This document shows, in pieces, positions 12,201-27,200 of a stretch of DNA of 64,000 nt (its first letter is position 1; the number at the start of each line of letters is the position of its first letter). The notes below the pieces were generated by a model. The model was not told the DNA's origin. It saw only the letters and a list, made by a program, of their open reading frames with translations, and made no database searches. The position numbers and the translations under genes are program-made. The stretch is from Actinostola sp. cb2023 (Eukaryota; Cnidaria; Anthozoa; Actiniaria; Actinostolidae), in assembly GCA_033675265.1 (NCBI GenBank), contig JAUJYZ010000761.1, positions 52,501 through 116,500 of the forward strand, given 5' to 3'.

Positions 12201-15200
12201 TGACCATCATCAATCATCATCATCAAACCATCACTGACCATCATCATCATCATCATCACCATCAATGACCATCATCAATCATCATCAACCATCACTGACC
12301 ATCATCATCATCATCATCATCAAACCATCACTGACCATCATCAATCATCATCATCAAACCAACCATCACTGACCATCATCACTGAATCATCATCATCAAA
12401 CCATCAATGACCATCATCAATCATCATCATCAACCATCACTGACCATCATCATCATCATCATCAATGACCATCATCCATCATTGACCATCATCAATCATC
12501 ATCATCAAACCATCACTGACCATCATCATCATCATCATCATCAAACCATCATGACCATCATCAATCATCATCATCACTGACCATCATCACCATCACTGAC
12601 CACCATCATCAATCATCATCATCAAATCATCATTGACCATCATCAATCATCATCATCAAACCATCATTGACCCATCATCAATCATCATCATCAAACCATC
12701 ACTGACCATCATCAATCATCATCATCAAACCATCACTGACCATCATCAATCATCATCATCAAACCATCAATGACCATCATCAATCATCAACCATCACTGA
12801 CCATCATCTGATCATCATCATCTGACCATCATCATCATCATCAACCATCAAACCATCACTGACCATCATCAATCATCATCATCAAACCATCACTGACCAT
12901 CATCAATCATCATCATCAAACCATCATTGTATTGTTATTGTCACCCCCCTAAAAAACATGTTATCGTATATCTTCTCTTATTCACTAATTTCAGTTCTCT
13001 TTTTCTTGTAAATGACAGTTTGTATAAGGTTTGCTGTCCAAACCAGATGCGTGACTGGGCTGTGTGTGCTGTGCCTGCCCACCATCCATGGCCCTCTGGA
13101 TGCCAAGGTGTATGACCTGAGTGAGTACATGTATATTTGCTAGCTGACATATGCATGCATGCAGTTCTCAAACTCTGAACTAAAGTCATTGAAGTACAGA
13201 ACTGTAAGTTTGGACCTTAAATTGCTACTGCGCATCCATTGATCCTCTATGAGTATATACCACCATCCTCTATGGGTACCATTATGTATGTGTACCACCC
13301 CGTTTTTATTTTATTTTTTTATTTTTTTATTTTCATCATTTCACTGTCTTTATTTCAAGATTTTGCCTCACAGTCCATGGCGTGTCTGAATGACATCAGA
13401 AATTCAGAGGAATTTCTAGAGCCACTCCGACGACATCAGTAAGTATGATTATGTTTTCAAATGATTAAATATAATTATTGTTATTTGATGTAATGCAATG
13501 TAAATAATTTATTAATAATCTTTTGCTGATGTATGAAATATCAAATCCAACTTCAAACCATATATGGGAGTAGTTATATACATGTTCATGTATTGCATTT
13601 TTATTAGTCTATGCCTAGATGCATGTAGTTCTTATATATAATGGTTCTGTGATGTAATTGTTTTAAAATAAACTTCTAAATTATTTATCTATACAAACTA
13701 TATATACCGGTATACATGTAGTCCTCTAATCTTTCTTTTAGAAAAGAAGAAGAGAAACAAAGGCGTACACTACGTATACTAGGAGATGTAAGTTCACAGA
13801 TTATTTTTGAATCCAAGCAGAAATTGAAGAATATAATAATATACAGTATAATATAATTATAATATATACATATATTATGTTCAACATCAGCTTAGAATGT
13901 CAACATTAAAAATACAGCTATTTCCAAAAATGTTGTTGGAGTGAAAGGCGCAATAGGTACTACATGTAGATCATTACGATACCTAAAAACACTGGCGGTG
14001 TTTAAAGTACCGGGAAGCAAATTCGAACGACCCAGTAGAGTTATCAAATGATTGCATTGATTTAATTATTGTTTCATCATCATGCAGCCACAGTATGTTC
14101 CTGATCACACCGAAAGTGAGGTAAGTACATTCATGATATGTACTTACATAGCATATGAGGGTCACATTGCACGTTAGTCAGGAAAGGATATATTACACAA
14201 GTTGAACTAAATATCTACATTTATATAATTATGTGGGAATAAATAAAAATAATAATATATGTGATCTTAAGTAGTACTTTATCAGTATGTACGAGTGCTA
14301 TATAGATAATTATACTTTATATTATGTTAGTTTAAAGCCTTATGCACATTGGTAATAGATGTTGTAATCATACATTATATATGTTCATTATGTACGTACC
14401 ATGGGAATGTTAACTATTATGCCTGAAACGAAAAGGTGTTTGCTTAGGGTTATTACTATATGTATGTTAATATGATGTAGCTAAGCCCTATGCACATACA
14501 TTGTACATGTATGTAGGTAATTACATGGGGTAATGTTAATTAATATGTAGCTATATAGCCTTATGCTTGTACATGTATGTAGGTAATTACATGGGGTAAT
14601 GTTAATTAATATGTAGCTATATAGCCTTATGCTTGTACATGTATGTAGGTAATTACATGGGGTAATGTTAATTAATATGATGTAGCTATAGCCTTATGCT
14701 TGTACATGTATGTAGGTAATTACATGGGGTAATGCTAATTAATATGATAATTAATATGCACCTGGAGATGATGGTATAAAGGGTTCTTGTGACCTATTAT
14801 GCCTGAAACGAAAAGGTGTTTGCTTAGGGTTATAATAATATGCACCTGGAGATGATGGTATTAAGGGTTCTTGTGACCTATTATGCCTGAAACGAAAAGG
14901 TGTTTGCTTAGGGTTATAATAATATGCAGCTGGAGATGATGGTATAAAGGGTTCTTGTGACCTATTATGCCTGAAACGAAAAGGTGTTTGCTTAGGGTTA
15001 TAATAATATGCACCTGGAGATGATGGTATTAAGGGTTCTTGTGACCTATTATGCCTGAAACGAAAAGGTGTTTGCTTAGGGTTATAATAATATGCAGCTG
15101 GAGATGATGGTATAAAGGGTTCTTGTGACCTATTATGCCTGAAACGAAAAGGTGTTTGCTTAGGGTTATAATAATATGCAGCTGGAGATGATGGTATAAA

Positions 15201-18200
15201 GGGTTCTTGTGACCTATTATGCCTGAAACGAAAAGGTGTTTGCTTAGGGTTATAATAATATGCAGCTGGAGATGATGGTATAAAGGGTTCTTGTGACCTA
15301 TTATGCCTGAAACGAAAAGGTGTTTGCTTAGGGTTATAATAATATGCAGCTGGAGATGATGGTATAAAGGGTTCTTGTGACCTATTATGCCTGAAACGAA
15401 AAGGTGTTTGCTTAGGGTCATTACTATATTATGTATGTTAATATGATGTAGCTAAGCCCTATGCACATACATTGTACATGTATGTAGGTAACTACATGGG
15501 GTAATGTTAATTAATATGATGTAGCTATAGCGTTATGCTTGTACATGTATGTAGGTAATTACATGGGGTAATGTTAATTAATATGATGTAGCTATATAGC
15601 CTTATGCTTGTACATGTATGTAGGTAATTACACAGGGTAAAGTTAATTAATATGATGTAGCTATAGCCTTATGCTTGTACATGTATGTAGGTATAATTAC
15701 ATGGGGTAATGTTAATTAATATGATGTAGCTATATAGCCTTATGCTTGTACATGTATGTAGGTAATTACACAGGGTAAAGTTAATTAATATGATGTAGCT
15801 ATAGCCTTATGCTTGTACATGTATGTAGGTATAATTACATGGGGTAATGTTAATTAATATGATGTAGCTATAGCCTTATGCTTGTACATGTATGTAGGTA
15901 CATTTAATTACATGGGGTAATGTTAATTAATATGATGTAGCTATAGCCTTATGCTTGTACATGTATGTAGGTAATTACATGGGGTAATGTTAATTAATAT
16001 AATGTAGCTATATAGCCTTATGCTTGTACATGTATGTAGGTAATTACACAGGGTAAAGTTAATTAATATGATGTAGCTATAGCCTTATGCTTGTACATGT
16101 ATGTAGGTAATTACATGGGGTAATGTTAATTAATATGATGTAGCTGTACATGTATGTAGGTAATTACATGGGGTAATGTTAATTAATATGATGTAGCTAT
16201 AGCCTTATGCTTGTACATGTATGTAGGTAATTACATGGGGTAATGTTAATTAATATAATGTAGCTATATAGCCTTTAATGCTTGTACATGTATGTAGGTA
16301 ATTACACAGGGTAAAGTTAATTAATATGATGTAGCTATAGCCTTATGCTTGTACATGTATGTAGGTAATTACATGGGGTAATGTTAATTAATATGATGTA
16401 GCTGTACATGTATGTAGGTAATTACATGGGGTAATGTTAATTAATATGATGTAGCTATAGCCTTATATATGCTTGTACATGTATGTAGGTAATTACATGG
16501 GGTAATGTTAATTAATATGATGTAGCTATAGCCTTATGCTTGTACATGTATGTAGGTACATTTAATTACATGGGGTAATGTTAATTAATATGATGTAGCT
16601 ATAGCCTTATGCTTGTACATGTATGTAGGTAATTACATGGGGTAATGTTAATTAATATAATGTAGCTATATAGCCTTATGCTTGTACATGTATGTAGGTA
16701 ATTACACAGGGTAAAGTTAATTAATATGATGTAGCTATAGCCTTATGCTTGTACATGTATGTAGGTAATTACATGGGGTAATGTTAATTAATATGATGTA
16801 GCTGTACATGTATGTAGGTAATTACATGGGGTAATGTTAATTAATATGATGTAGCTATAGCCTTATGCTTGTACATGTATGTAGGTAATTACATGGGGTA
16901 ATGTTAATTAATATAATGTAGCTATATAGCCTTTAATGCTTGTACATGTATGTAGGTAATTACACAGGGTAAAGTTAATTAATATGATGTAGCTATAGCC
17001 TTATGCTTGTACATGTATGTAGGTAATTACATGGGGTAATGTTAATTAATATGATGTAGCTGTACATGTATGTAGGTAATTACATGGGGTAATGTTAATT
17101 AATATGATGTAGCTATAGCCTTATATATGCTTGTACATGTATGTAGGTAATTACATGGGGTAATGTTAATTAATATGATGTAGCTATAGCCTTATGCTTG
17201 TACATGTATGTAGGTAATTACATGGGGTAATGCTAATTAATATGATAATTAATATGCACCTGGAGATGATGGTATAAAGGGTTCTTGTGACCTATTATGC
17301 CTGAAACGAAAAGGTGTTTGCTTAGGGTTATAATAATATGCAGCTGGAGATGATGGTATATAAAGGGTTCTTGTGACCTATTATGCCTGAAACGAAAAGG
17401 TGTTTGCTTAGGGTTATAATAATATGCAGCTGGAGATGATGGTATAAAGGGTTCTTGTGACCTATTATGCCTGAAACGAAAAGGTGTTTGCTTAGGGTCA
17501 TTACTATATTATGTATGTTAATATGATGTAGCTAAGCCCTATGCACATACATTGTACATGTATGTAGGTAACTACATGGGGTAATGTTAATTAATATGAT
17601 GTAGCTATAGCGTTATGCTTGTACATGTATGTAGGTAATTACATGGGGTAATGTTAATTAATATGATGTAGCTATATAGCCTTATGCTTGTACATGTATG
17701 TAGGTAATTACACAGGGTAAAGTTAATTAATATGATGTAGCTATAGCCTTATGCTTGTACATGTATGTAGGTATAATTACATGGGGTAATGTTAATTAAT
17801 ATGATGTAGCTATATAGCCTTATGCTTGTACATGTATGTAGGTAATTACACAGGGTAAAGTTAATTAATATGATGTAGCTATAGCCTTATGCTTGTACAT
17901 GTATGTAGGTATAATTACATGGGGTAATGTTAATTAATATGATGTAGCTATAGCCTTATGCTTGTACATGTATGTAGGTACATTTAATTACATGGGGTAA
18001 TGTTAATTAATATGATGTAGCTATAGCCTTATGCTTGTACATGTATGTAGGTAATTACATGGGGTAATGTTAATTAATATAATGTAGCTATATAGCCTTA
18101 TGCTTGTACATGTATGTAGGTAATTACACAGGGTAAAGTTAATTAATATGATGTAGCTATAGCCTTATGCTTGTACATGTATGTAGGTAATTACATGGGG

Positions 18201-21200
18201 TAATGTTAATTAATATGATGTAGCTGTACATGTATGTAGGTAATTACATGGGGTAATGTTAATTAATATGATGTAGCTATAGCCTTATGCTTGTACATGT
18301 ATGTAGGTAATTACATGGGGTAATGTTAATTAATATAATGTAGCTATATAGCCTTTAATGCTTGTACATGTATGTAGGTAATTACACAGGGTAAAGTTAA
18401 TTAATATGATGTAGCTATAGCCTTATGCTTGTACATGTATGTAGGTAATTACATGGGGTAATGTTAATTAATATGATGTAGCTGTACATGTATGTAGGTA
18501 ATTACATGGGGTAATGTTAATTAATATGATGTAGCTATAGCCTTATATATGCTTGTACATGTATGTAGGTAATTACATGGGGTAATGTTAATTAATATGA
18601 TGTAGCTATAGCCTTATATATGCTTGTACATGTATGTAGGTAATTACATGGGGTAATGTTAATTAATATGATGTAGCTATAGCCTTATGCTTGTACATGT
18701 ATGTAGGTAATTACATGGGGTAATGCTAATTAATATGATAATTAATATGCACCTGGAGATGATGGTATAAAGGGTTCTTGTGACCTATTATGCCTGAAAC
18801 GAAAAGGTGTTTGCTTAGGGTTATAATAATATGCACCTGGAGATGATGGTATTAAGGGTTCTTGTGACCTATTATGCCTGAAACGAAAAGGTGTTTGCTT
18901 AGGGTTATAATAATATGCAGCTGGAGATGATGGTATAAAGGGTTCTTGTGACCTATTATGCCTGAAACGAAAAGGTGTTTGCTTAGGGTTATAATAATAT
19001 GCACCTGGAGATGATGGTATTAAGGGTTCTTGTGACCTATTATGCCTGAAACGAAAAGGTGTTTGCCTAGGGTTATAATAATATGCAGCTGGAGATGATG
19101 GTATAAAGGGTTCTTGTGACCTATTATGCCTGAAACGAAAAGGTGTTTGCTTAGGGTTATAATAATATGCAGCTGGAGATGATGGTATAAAGGGTTCTTG
19201 TGACCTATTATGCCTGAAACGAAAAGGTGTTTGCTTAGGGTCATTACTATATTATGTATGTTAATATGATGTAGCTAAGCCCTATGCACATACATTGTAC
19301 ATGTATGTAGGTAACTACATGGGGTAATGTTAATTAATATGATGTAGCTATAGCGTTATGCTTGTACATGTATGTAGGTAATTACATGGGGTAATGTTAA
19401 TTAATATGATGTAGCTATATAGCCTTATGCTTGTACATGTATGTAGGTAATTACACAGGGTAAAGTTAATTAATATGATGTAGCTATAGCCTTATGCTTG
19501 TACATGTATGTAGGTATAATTACATGGGGTAATGTTAATTAATATGATGTAGCTATAGCCTTATGCTTGTACATGTATGTAGGTACATTTAATTACATGG
19601 GGTAATGTTAATTAATATGATGTAGCTATAGCCTTATGCTTGTACATGTATGTAGGTAATTACATGGGGTACTGTTAATTAATATGATGTAGCTATAGCC
19701 TTATGCTTGTACATGTATGTAGGTAATTACATGGGGTAATGTTAATTAATATGATGTAGCTGTACATGTATGTAGGTAATTACATGGGGTAATGTTAATT
19801 AATATGATGTAGCTATAGCCTTATATATGCTTGTACATGTATGTAGGTAATTACATGGGGTAATGTTAATTAATATGATGTAGCTATAGCCTTATGCTTG
19901 TACATGTATGTAGGTAATTACATGGGGTAATGCTAATTAATATGATAATTAATATGCACCTGGAGATGATGGTATAAAGGGTTCTTGTGACCTATTATGC
20001 CTGAAACGAAAAGGTGTTTGCTTAGGGTTATAATAATATGCACCTGGAGATGATGGTATTAAGGGTTCTTGTGACCTATTATGCCTGAAACGAAAAGGTG
20101 TTTGCTTAGGGTTATAATAATATGCAGCTGGAGATGATGGTATAAAGGGTTCTTGTGACCTATTATGCCTGAAACGAAAAGGTGTTTGCTTAGGGTTATA
20201 ATAATATGCACCTGGAGATGATGGTATTAAGGGTTCTTGTGACCTATTATGCCTGAAACGAAAAGGTGTTTGCCTAGGGTTATAATAATATGCAGCTGGA
20301 GATGATGGTATAAAGGGTTCTTGTGACCTATTATGCCTGAAACGAAAAGGTGTTTGCTTAGGGTTATAATAATATGCAGCTGGAGATGATGGTATAAAGG
20401 GTTCTTGTGACCTATTATGCCTGAAACGAAAAGGTGTTTGCTTAGGGTTATAATAATATGCACCTGGAGATGATGGTATTAAGGGTTCTTGTGACCTATT
20501 ATGCCTGAAACGAAAAGGTGTTTGCCTAGGGTTATAATAATATGCAGCTGGAGATGATGGTATAAAGGGTTCTTGTGACCTATTATGCCTGAAACGAAAA
20601 GGTGTTTGCTTAGGGTTATAATAATATGCAGCTGGAGATGATGGTATAAAGGGTTCTTGTGACCTATTATGCCTGAAACGAAAAGGTGTTTGCTTAGGGT
20701 TATAATAATATGCAGCTGGAGATGATGGTATAAAGGGTTCTTGTGACCTATTATGCCTGAAACGAAAAGGTGTTTGCTTAGGGTTATAATAATATGCAGC
20801 TGGAGATGATGGTATAAAGGGTTCTTGTGACCTATTATGCCTGAAACGAAAAGGTGTTTTGCTTAGGGTCATTACTATATTATGTATGTTAATATGATGT
20901 AGCTAAGCCCTATGCACATACATTGTACATGTATGTAGGTAACTACATGGGGTAATGTTAATTAATATGATGTAGCTATAGCGTTATGCTTGTACATGTA
21001 TGTAGGTAATTACATGGGGTAATGTTAATTAATATGATGTAGCTATATAGCCTTATGCTTGTACATGTATGTAGGTAATTACACAGGGTAAAGTTAATTA
21101 ATATGATGTAGCTATAGCCTTATGCTTGTACATGTATGTAGGTATAATTACATGGGGTAATGTTAATTAATATGATGTAGCTATAGCCTTATGCTTGTAC

Positions 21201-24200
21201 ATGTATGTAGGTACATTTAATTACATGGGGTAATGTTAATTAATATGATGTAGCTATAGCCTTATGCTTGTACATGTATGTAGGTAATTACATGGGGTAC
21301 TGTTAATTAATATGATGTAGCTATAAGCCTTATAATTAATGCACATTACTATATGTATGTTAATATGATGTAGCTAAGCCTTATATACATGTAACTATGT
21401 ACTAGGTAATTGGGGTATGTTAATTAATATTATGTGGCTATATATAACGCCTTATGCACATTACTATTTGTATGTTGATGTAGCTATAGCCTTATGCTTG
21501 TACATGTATGTAGGTAATTGGGGTAATGTTAATTAATTAATACGATGTAGCTAATCCTTAAATTTATGCACATGTATGTGTAACTGTGTGTAACTGTGTG
21601 TATATCGCTTCCTGTACTTCAGACTGTGATAATGTGTTTTCCAGCGATGCTAATCCCATCCCTTTCTTCTTAATTTCAGGTTGTATTTAAAGATATTGCC
21701 CCATATAATGAGAGAGGCAACGAATCAACTTTGATTGAGGAAGGTAAAACATTACTGTTTGGTTTAATTTAATTATAACAGTTTCAGAAAACCAGGAAAC
21801 AGCTTATTACCAAAATTAGGCAGATTTGAGGTATACCCCAAATGTATACCTACATGCATATCCATTATATTCACTGTGAATGTAATGTATTTGGAATTTG
21901 ATTAAATTTAAAAAAATTATAAAAAAAATTGTAAGGTATACCCCAAATGTACCTTAATCAATTATTGGGGTATACCCGGAGTAGCATACTTTTGGAACCT
22001 TTTGAAATGTACCTCAAATGAACCCTGGATTGGGGTATACCCGGGGTAGCATACTTTTGGAACCCATGAGGAGCTTAACCCCTCATAAAAATGTTAGGCT
22101 AATTGGCTGAGTTACGATTCAATCGTAACTCAGCCAATTAACACTCGGTAATAAGAAACCAATGGCCAGCACTTCGAACCGACTCTAAATGATAATCCTG
22201 TTAATGCACAAAGGCGCGGCGTATTCGAATTGTCACTCAAGTTCTCGCCACAACGAAGTGTTCGTCATTGTTTAGTACGGTTCTTACAGTAGAGCATATA
22301 CAAATTTAAGGCATAATAATATTTCTTAAACGGGTACGGTAACGGTCAAGTATTACCGTAACTTTTAGGTACTGATCTGGCCGTTTTTGTTCAATGTGGC
22401 TGTTGTTATGTCAACGTAACGGCGTTATCGAATTTCAAGGTCATGAGCCTTTGTAGATCATATTCGCGGGATTTCTCTACACGATAACATATCGCTCTGT
22501 AAAATCGATCATTTTATGGTCTTTTCTGTATTTTATTCGGTCTATTTTGCTACAATGGAAATATAATTTGCTCAGTCTACCTTTTCTCAGGGCTTTAATT
22601 ATCGGATGTTACTGTGATTTGAAATCGTATTTTTGCTCGTACCGCGTCCAGCCGTATATCAACAAAGTGAGGACTCACCAATGCTACATCAAATAGACCC
22701 CTCGAAGCTCAAGCAAAGGTTTTATAGGCTGAACTATAGTCAAAGAACTTGTTGACCGCCTTAATCGAGCGCAGAAGTCTTGGATACTCGTCATCTAGCT
22801 CGAAAGTTGCGCCAAAAGTGATCAGCCGCCAAAAGTGAGCCCGCCTAAAAATGGATGTCATAACCTATGTTGTATCTTTTAAAAGTAGGAAATATTTTAC
22901 ATCGTATGTTTTAATTATTTTATGCTATAATAATTTGGTGCTGAAAATAGTTTTGTTTTACATTTGTTGAATTATTGATATCAGTTGTATTTTCATGTAT
23001 AACTTAATTATATGTACATGTAGCTGATACTAATGTAGTATTCTGTATCTCCTAAGTGCTTGCAACAGAATCGCTTGGGTGACACGCCTGTGATTTTGTG
23101 AGATATGTAACATTATTTACTGAGCTGATAATAATAAATAAATTAATATTTATAACATGTATCTCCTAAGTGCTTGCAACAGAATCGCTTGGGTGACACG
23201 CCTGTGATTTTGTGAGATATGTAACATTAATATTTACTGAGCTGATAATAATAAATAAATTACCGTATTCACCGGCGTATAAGCCGCACTCGCAGATAAG
23301 CCGCACCCAGTGCTTACAACAGAATCACTAGGGTAACAACTACTAACTCGCCTGATATTGTGAGATATGGGTTTTAGTATTTTGTAGAGCTCTATCTATT
23401 GGTCTCTATAGAATATTGAGTGTTGACATATGCAAATGAAACGAAATAAATACAACAAGAGGTAGGGGGTGGGGTGTTTATTGGCAGTCCTGTATTCTAA
23501 GAAATGACCGCAGATTTATTTGAAAGATCGATTTAATTTGGCGAAACATGAAGTACCGAGTATTGAAGGAGAGAAGGCAAAATAAGCTGCGACGCCAAGC
23601 ATAGAACTGTTGACGGAATCGGGATCGATCACTCGGATTTTGATAAACCAAACGTAGTTAAACGTTCGTTAAAATGCTGCGAAGGTTTTGTATTTTTCCA
23701 AAGTTATTTGCTATAACTTGGCGGCATATATTTTCCGCATTGTAAGGCGGCATGCCAGTATATAAAAATGGTAGGAAATACAAGAAAGCATTTGGCCGTT
23801 TCTACAATTTATTTTATAGCATGCAAACAGGCTCTGTTCGCAGGCAGTATATATCCACAGTTCAATAATGCTTAGCTTCTTGGATTTGATACGGGCAATC
23901 CTTATAGTTGTACAATGTAATAAGAGTACACTGTTGTACGCATGGCTTCATTTACTTTTGACATGTTTACTTTGAGATAATTATATTAACACATTCTATG
24001 TAACCCGCTGATATTTTTTTTTTAAGGGCTAAGCTCCTCATGTTTGAAGAGACATTTTAAAATATACAATGTAGTACAACTTATGATTTTAATGCAATTT
24101 ATATAGCCTAAAAAAAATATTGTTGTGCATGTAACTTAATTATCAATATTTGTACAATAGTTTACTAATATGATTGATAATATATGACATATAATTTATA

Positions 24201-27200
24201 TATTTCATGTTTTACATATGCATGCAGTTGTTTGCTGTCAAAGTCAAAGTGCTGCATGAACTTAGCTTTTGTGTCTACCAATTTTGCTCCGGCTACAAGT
24301 AATTAAGACTTATAGGTAATAGCATGGTTTGTAGTGATATTTGGGATAACTTCTTGGTATTTATCCCAAATATCACGTACAAACCATGCTATTATTTGTT
24401 TATGCCACTATCTGAAAAATAGCTTTGCAAGCAACAGTACACGCTCGACTGAACTAACACAACACAGCAGTCAGCTGTGAATAAAACATAGCAAATCTGT
24501 GTTCTTATGACGATCGTTTTTCGAAGTCAGACAAAGAATGAAAACACAGAGTAAAAAGTGATCTTGGCTTCATTTATTACCTTTTGTAGTGATCTTTCTT
24601 TGATTTTGACAATGGCTAAAAACACATCACTCAATCGTCAATCTTATATCGAGTCATCCAAAGAAAAGCTTCTTGAAATGCTAAAACATCGTCCATGTGT
24701 ATGTACGTTTGGCTTTTGGTGCTTTTGGGACTTGTTTATGGTTCATTTGTTGTCTTTTAGCAGCTGAAAATATCCTTTGGTTCGTCCGCCATTTTGTTTG
24801 AACCATGAGGCAGAAGGGTGGTTACTATGGAAACTGTAATTTCACATGTGGTATTTCAAATTACGCTGAAATACCACTGCTCTCAACCAATCAAATCGCT
24901 GAAATTTTTCAGATAGTGCATGGTATAATGCTTGTAACCAAATATTACATTGGCTTTATTAATAGCTTGTTGAACAATGAATACCTGAAACTAAATAGAA
25001 ATAATAAAGACAGTCATCAAATAGTCCATATATAGCTATTTATTCACTAATATATAGTTGTAAATGAACTAGCTATCTGTCTATAGATCTACATTTTTAT
25101 CTATCTACGTGTGTATTGTTTATTGTGGTACAAAAAAGTTTACAGATTTGCTATCTAGAACCGTATGTACAGAGTAGAATCGTTTGTTTAAATGTGCCTG
25201 AAAGACATGTACAAGCTTGTTAAGCTGTTTTACCTGTACTTCTTACTTCAAAAATAGCTAAACAGTCGTTCTTACGGCCGGCAGAAAATGAATGAAAAGC
25301 CAGAGTTTCTTGAGATCTTGCCAAACACTGCAAACAAATCAAATTATCTCTCCATGTTTTCTCAATGTGCACACGCGCCATGGACCAATCAGCAGCCGTA
25401 TTTTAGTCATGTGATTGACTGCTGACCATATCATTTGTTTGTTCACAAAAGATGTCTGACAAGCAGTGAATTTGCAGTAAACTAATATGGTAAACTTTCA
25501 TTGATGCTTTTATCTAAATTAGCAAAAATACCAAGATATAATATTAAGTATTCCCAACAATAAGAAGTGCAAAGTTTAATACGAGAAAATATTGGAAAAC
25601 TCCATGCAAATGACTATAAAGTAAAGTAAAGTGAGTAGACTGCAGCATGTACAGTACATGAGGTACATTTGAGGTACATTGAACTGAATAAAATTAGGTA
25701 CAGTTGGGGTATATTTGTATTTCTAACACCAAGTACATTTGGGGTATATGTCAGGAACATTTGAGGTACATAATTCTTCGTTTGCACTTGACGTCACTTC
25801 CCCTTGAGAATTAATTAGAAAAATTCTAAAATTTAGTTATGAATCCTATCAACTTGATTCTTTGCAGTGTTTTAGAGAATTGTGATATGAATTATTGTAG
25901 AAATTTTCAGATGAGCTCGATGTTTTGTGGCCGAGTTTTCGAAGTTTGAATTGTGTCACGCAACTCTTACCAAACGCTAGTCACGTCTCTGAAAAGTCGT
26001 GGAAAACAACAAATTTGTACCAAATTAAATGGTTTTAGTTTTATACATGTTTATAAGTTCTATTTATAGTGAAATTAAGTGATGTATATCAACGCTAAGC
26101 TATATTTCTAACACCAGCCATTTGGGGTATGTGTCGGGTACATTTGAGGTACATTGTTGAATTGAATAAAAATGCAAGGGTACGTTTGGAGTATACCTAT
26201 TCTTAAAAAGGTACATTTAGGGTATACCTTACTTTAAGCTACATTTGGGGTATACTTTAATGTACCTAATCTAGCTAGGGATGTCAGCATTATCAGACTG
26301 ATGTCATTCTAAATGGATGTAAATGTTAATAACAATTTTGGTAAGCATGGATATTCAACAGTTTTGTAACGGGCATGTATATTTTTTTATTAATTTCCAG
26401 ATGACGATGAAAATGAAGAGGAAGGAGAGAGGGTGGCAACGGATGAGAGGAAGGCGGAGACTGTGAGGGAGAGAAAGGCGGCAAATGAGAAGAAGGTGGC
26501 GGATGAGAGGAAGGCGGAGGCTGTGAGGGAGAGAAAGGCGGCGGATGAGAAGAAGGCGGCGGATGAGAAGAAGGCGGCGGATGAGAAGAAGGCGGCGGAT
26601 GAGAAGAAGGCGGCGGATGAGAAGAAGGTGGCGGATGAGAAGAAGGCGGAGGCTGTGAGGGAGAGAAAGGTGATAGCTGAGAAGAAGGCGGCGGATGAGA
26701 GGAAGGCGGCGGACGAGAAGAAGGCGGCAGATGAGAGGAAGGCGGCAGATGAGAGGAAGGCTGAGGCTGTGAGGGAGAGAAAGGTGATAGCTGAGAAGAA
26801 GGCGGCGGATGAGAGGAAGGCGGAGGCTGTGAGGGAGAGAAAGGCGGCGGATGAGAAGAAGGCGGCGGATGAGAAGAAGGTGGCGGATGAGAAGAAGGCG
26901 GAGGCTGTGAGGGAGAGAAAGGCGGCGGATGAGAAGAAGGCGGCGGATGAGAAGAAGGTGGCGGATGAGAAGAAGGCGGAGGCTGTGAGGGAGAGAAAGG
27001 TGATAGCTGAGAAGAAGGCGGCGGATGAGAGGAAGGCGGCGGACGAGAAGAAGGCGGCAGATGAGAGGAAGGCGGCAGATGAGAGGAAGGCTGAGGCTGT
27101 GAGGGAGAGAAAGGTGATAGCTGAGAAGAAGGCAGCGGATGAGAGGAAGGCGGCGGACGAGAAGAAGGCGGCAGATGAGAGGAAGGCGGCAGATGAGAGG

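Larger units (their letters stand above)
21828..26272. mobile_element. Transposon-like element with inverted subterminal GGTATACCCC motifs
   Basis: The left flank (about 21828-22060) carries several copies of GGTATACCCCAAATGTACC-like motifs. The right flank (about 25650-26272) carries the same motif reverse-complemented (GGTACATTTGGGGTATACC). The 4.4 kb between holds smaller palindromes, a duplicated 100-bp block and one short exon-like frame (24612-24698). Short motifs repeated inward from both ends in opposite orientation are typical of transposase-binding subterminal repeats of DNA transposons. No transposase was found, and the exact ends and target duplication are uncertain. Confidence 0.5.

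Noticed and set aside
12994..13120. Use of the TTTCAG acceptor at 12994 for the UAS exon
   Set aside because: It brings an in-frame stop before the donor at 13121. The AATGACAG acceptor at 13018 keeps the frame open and joins correctly to 13360.
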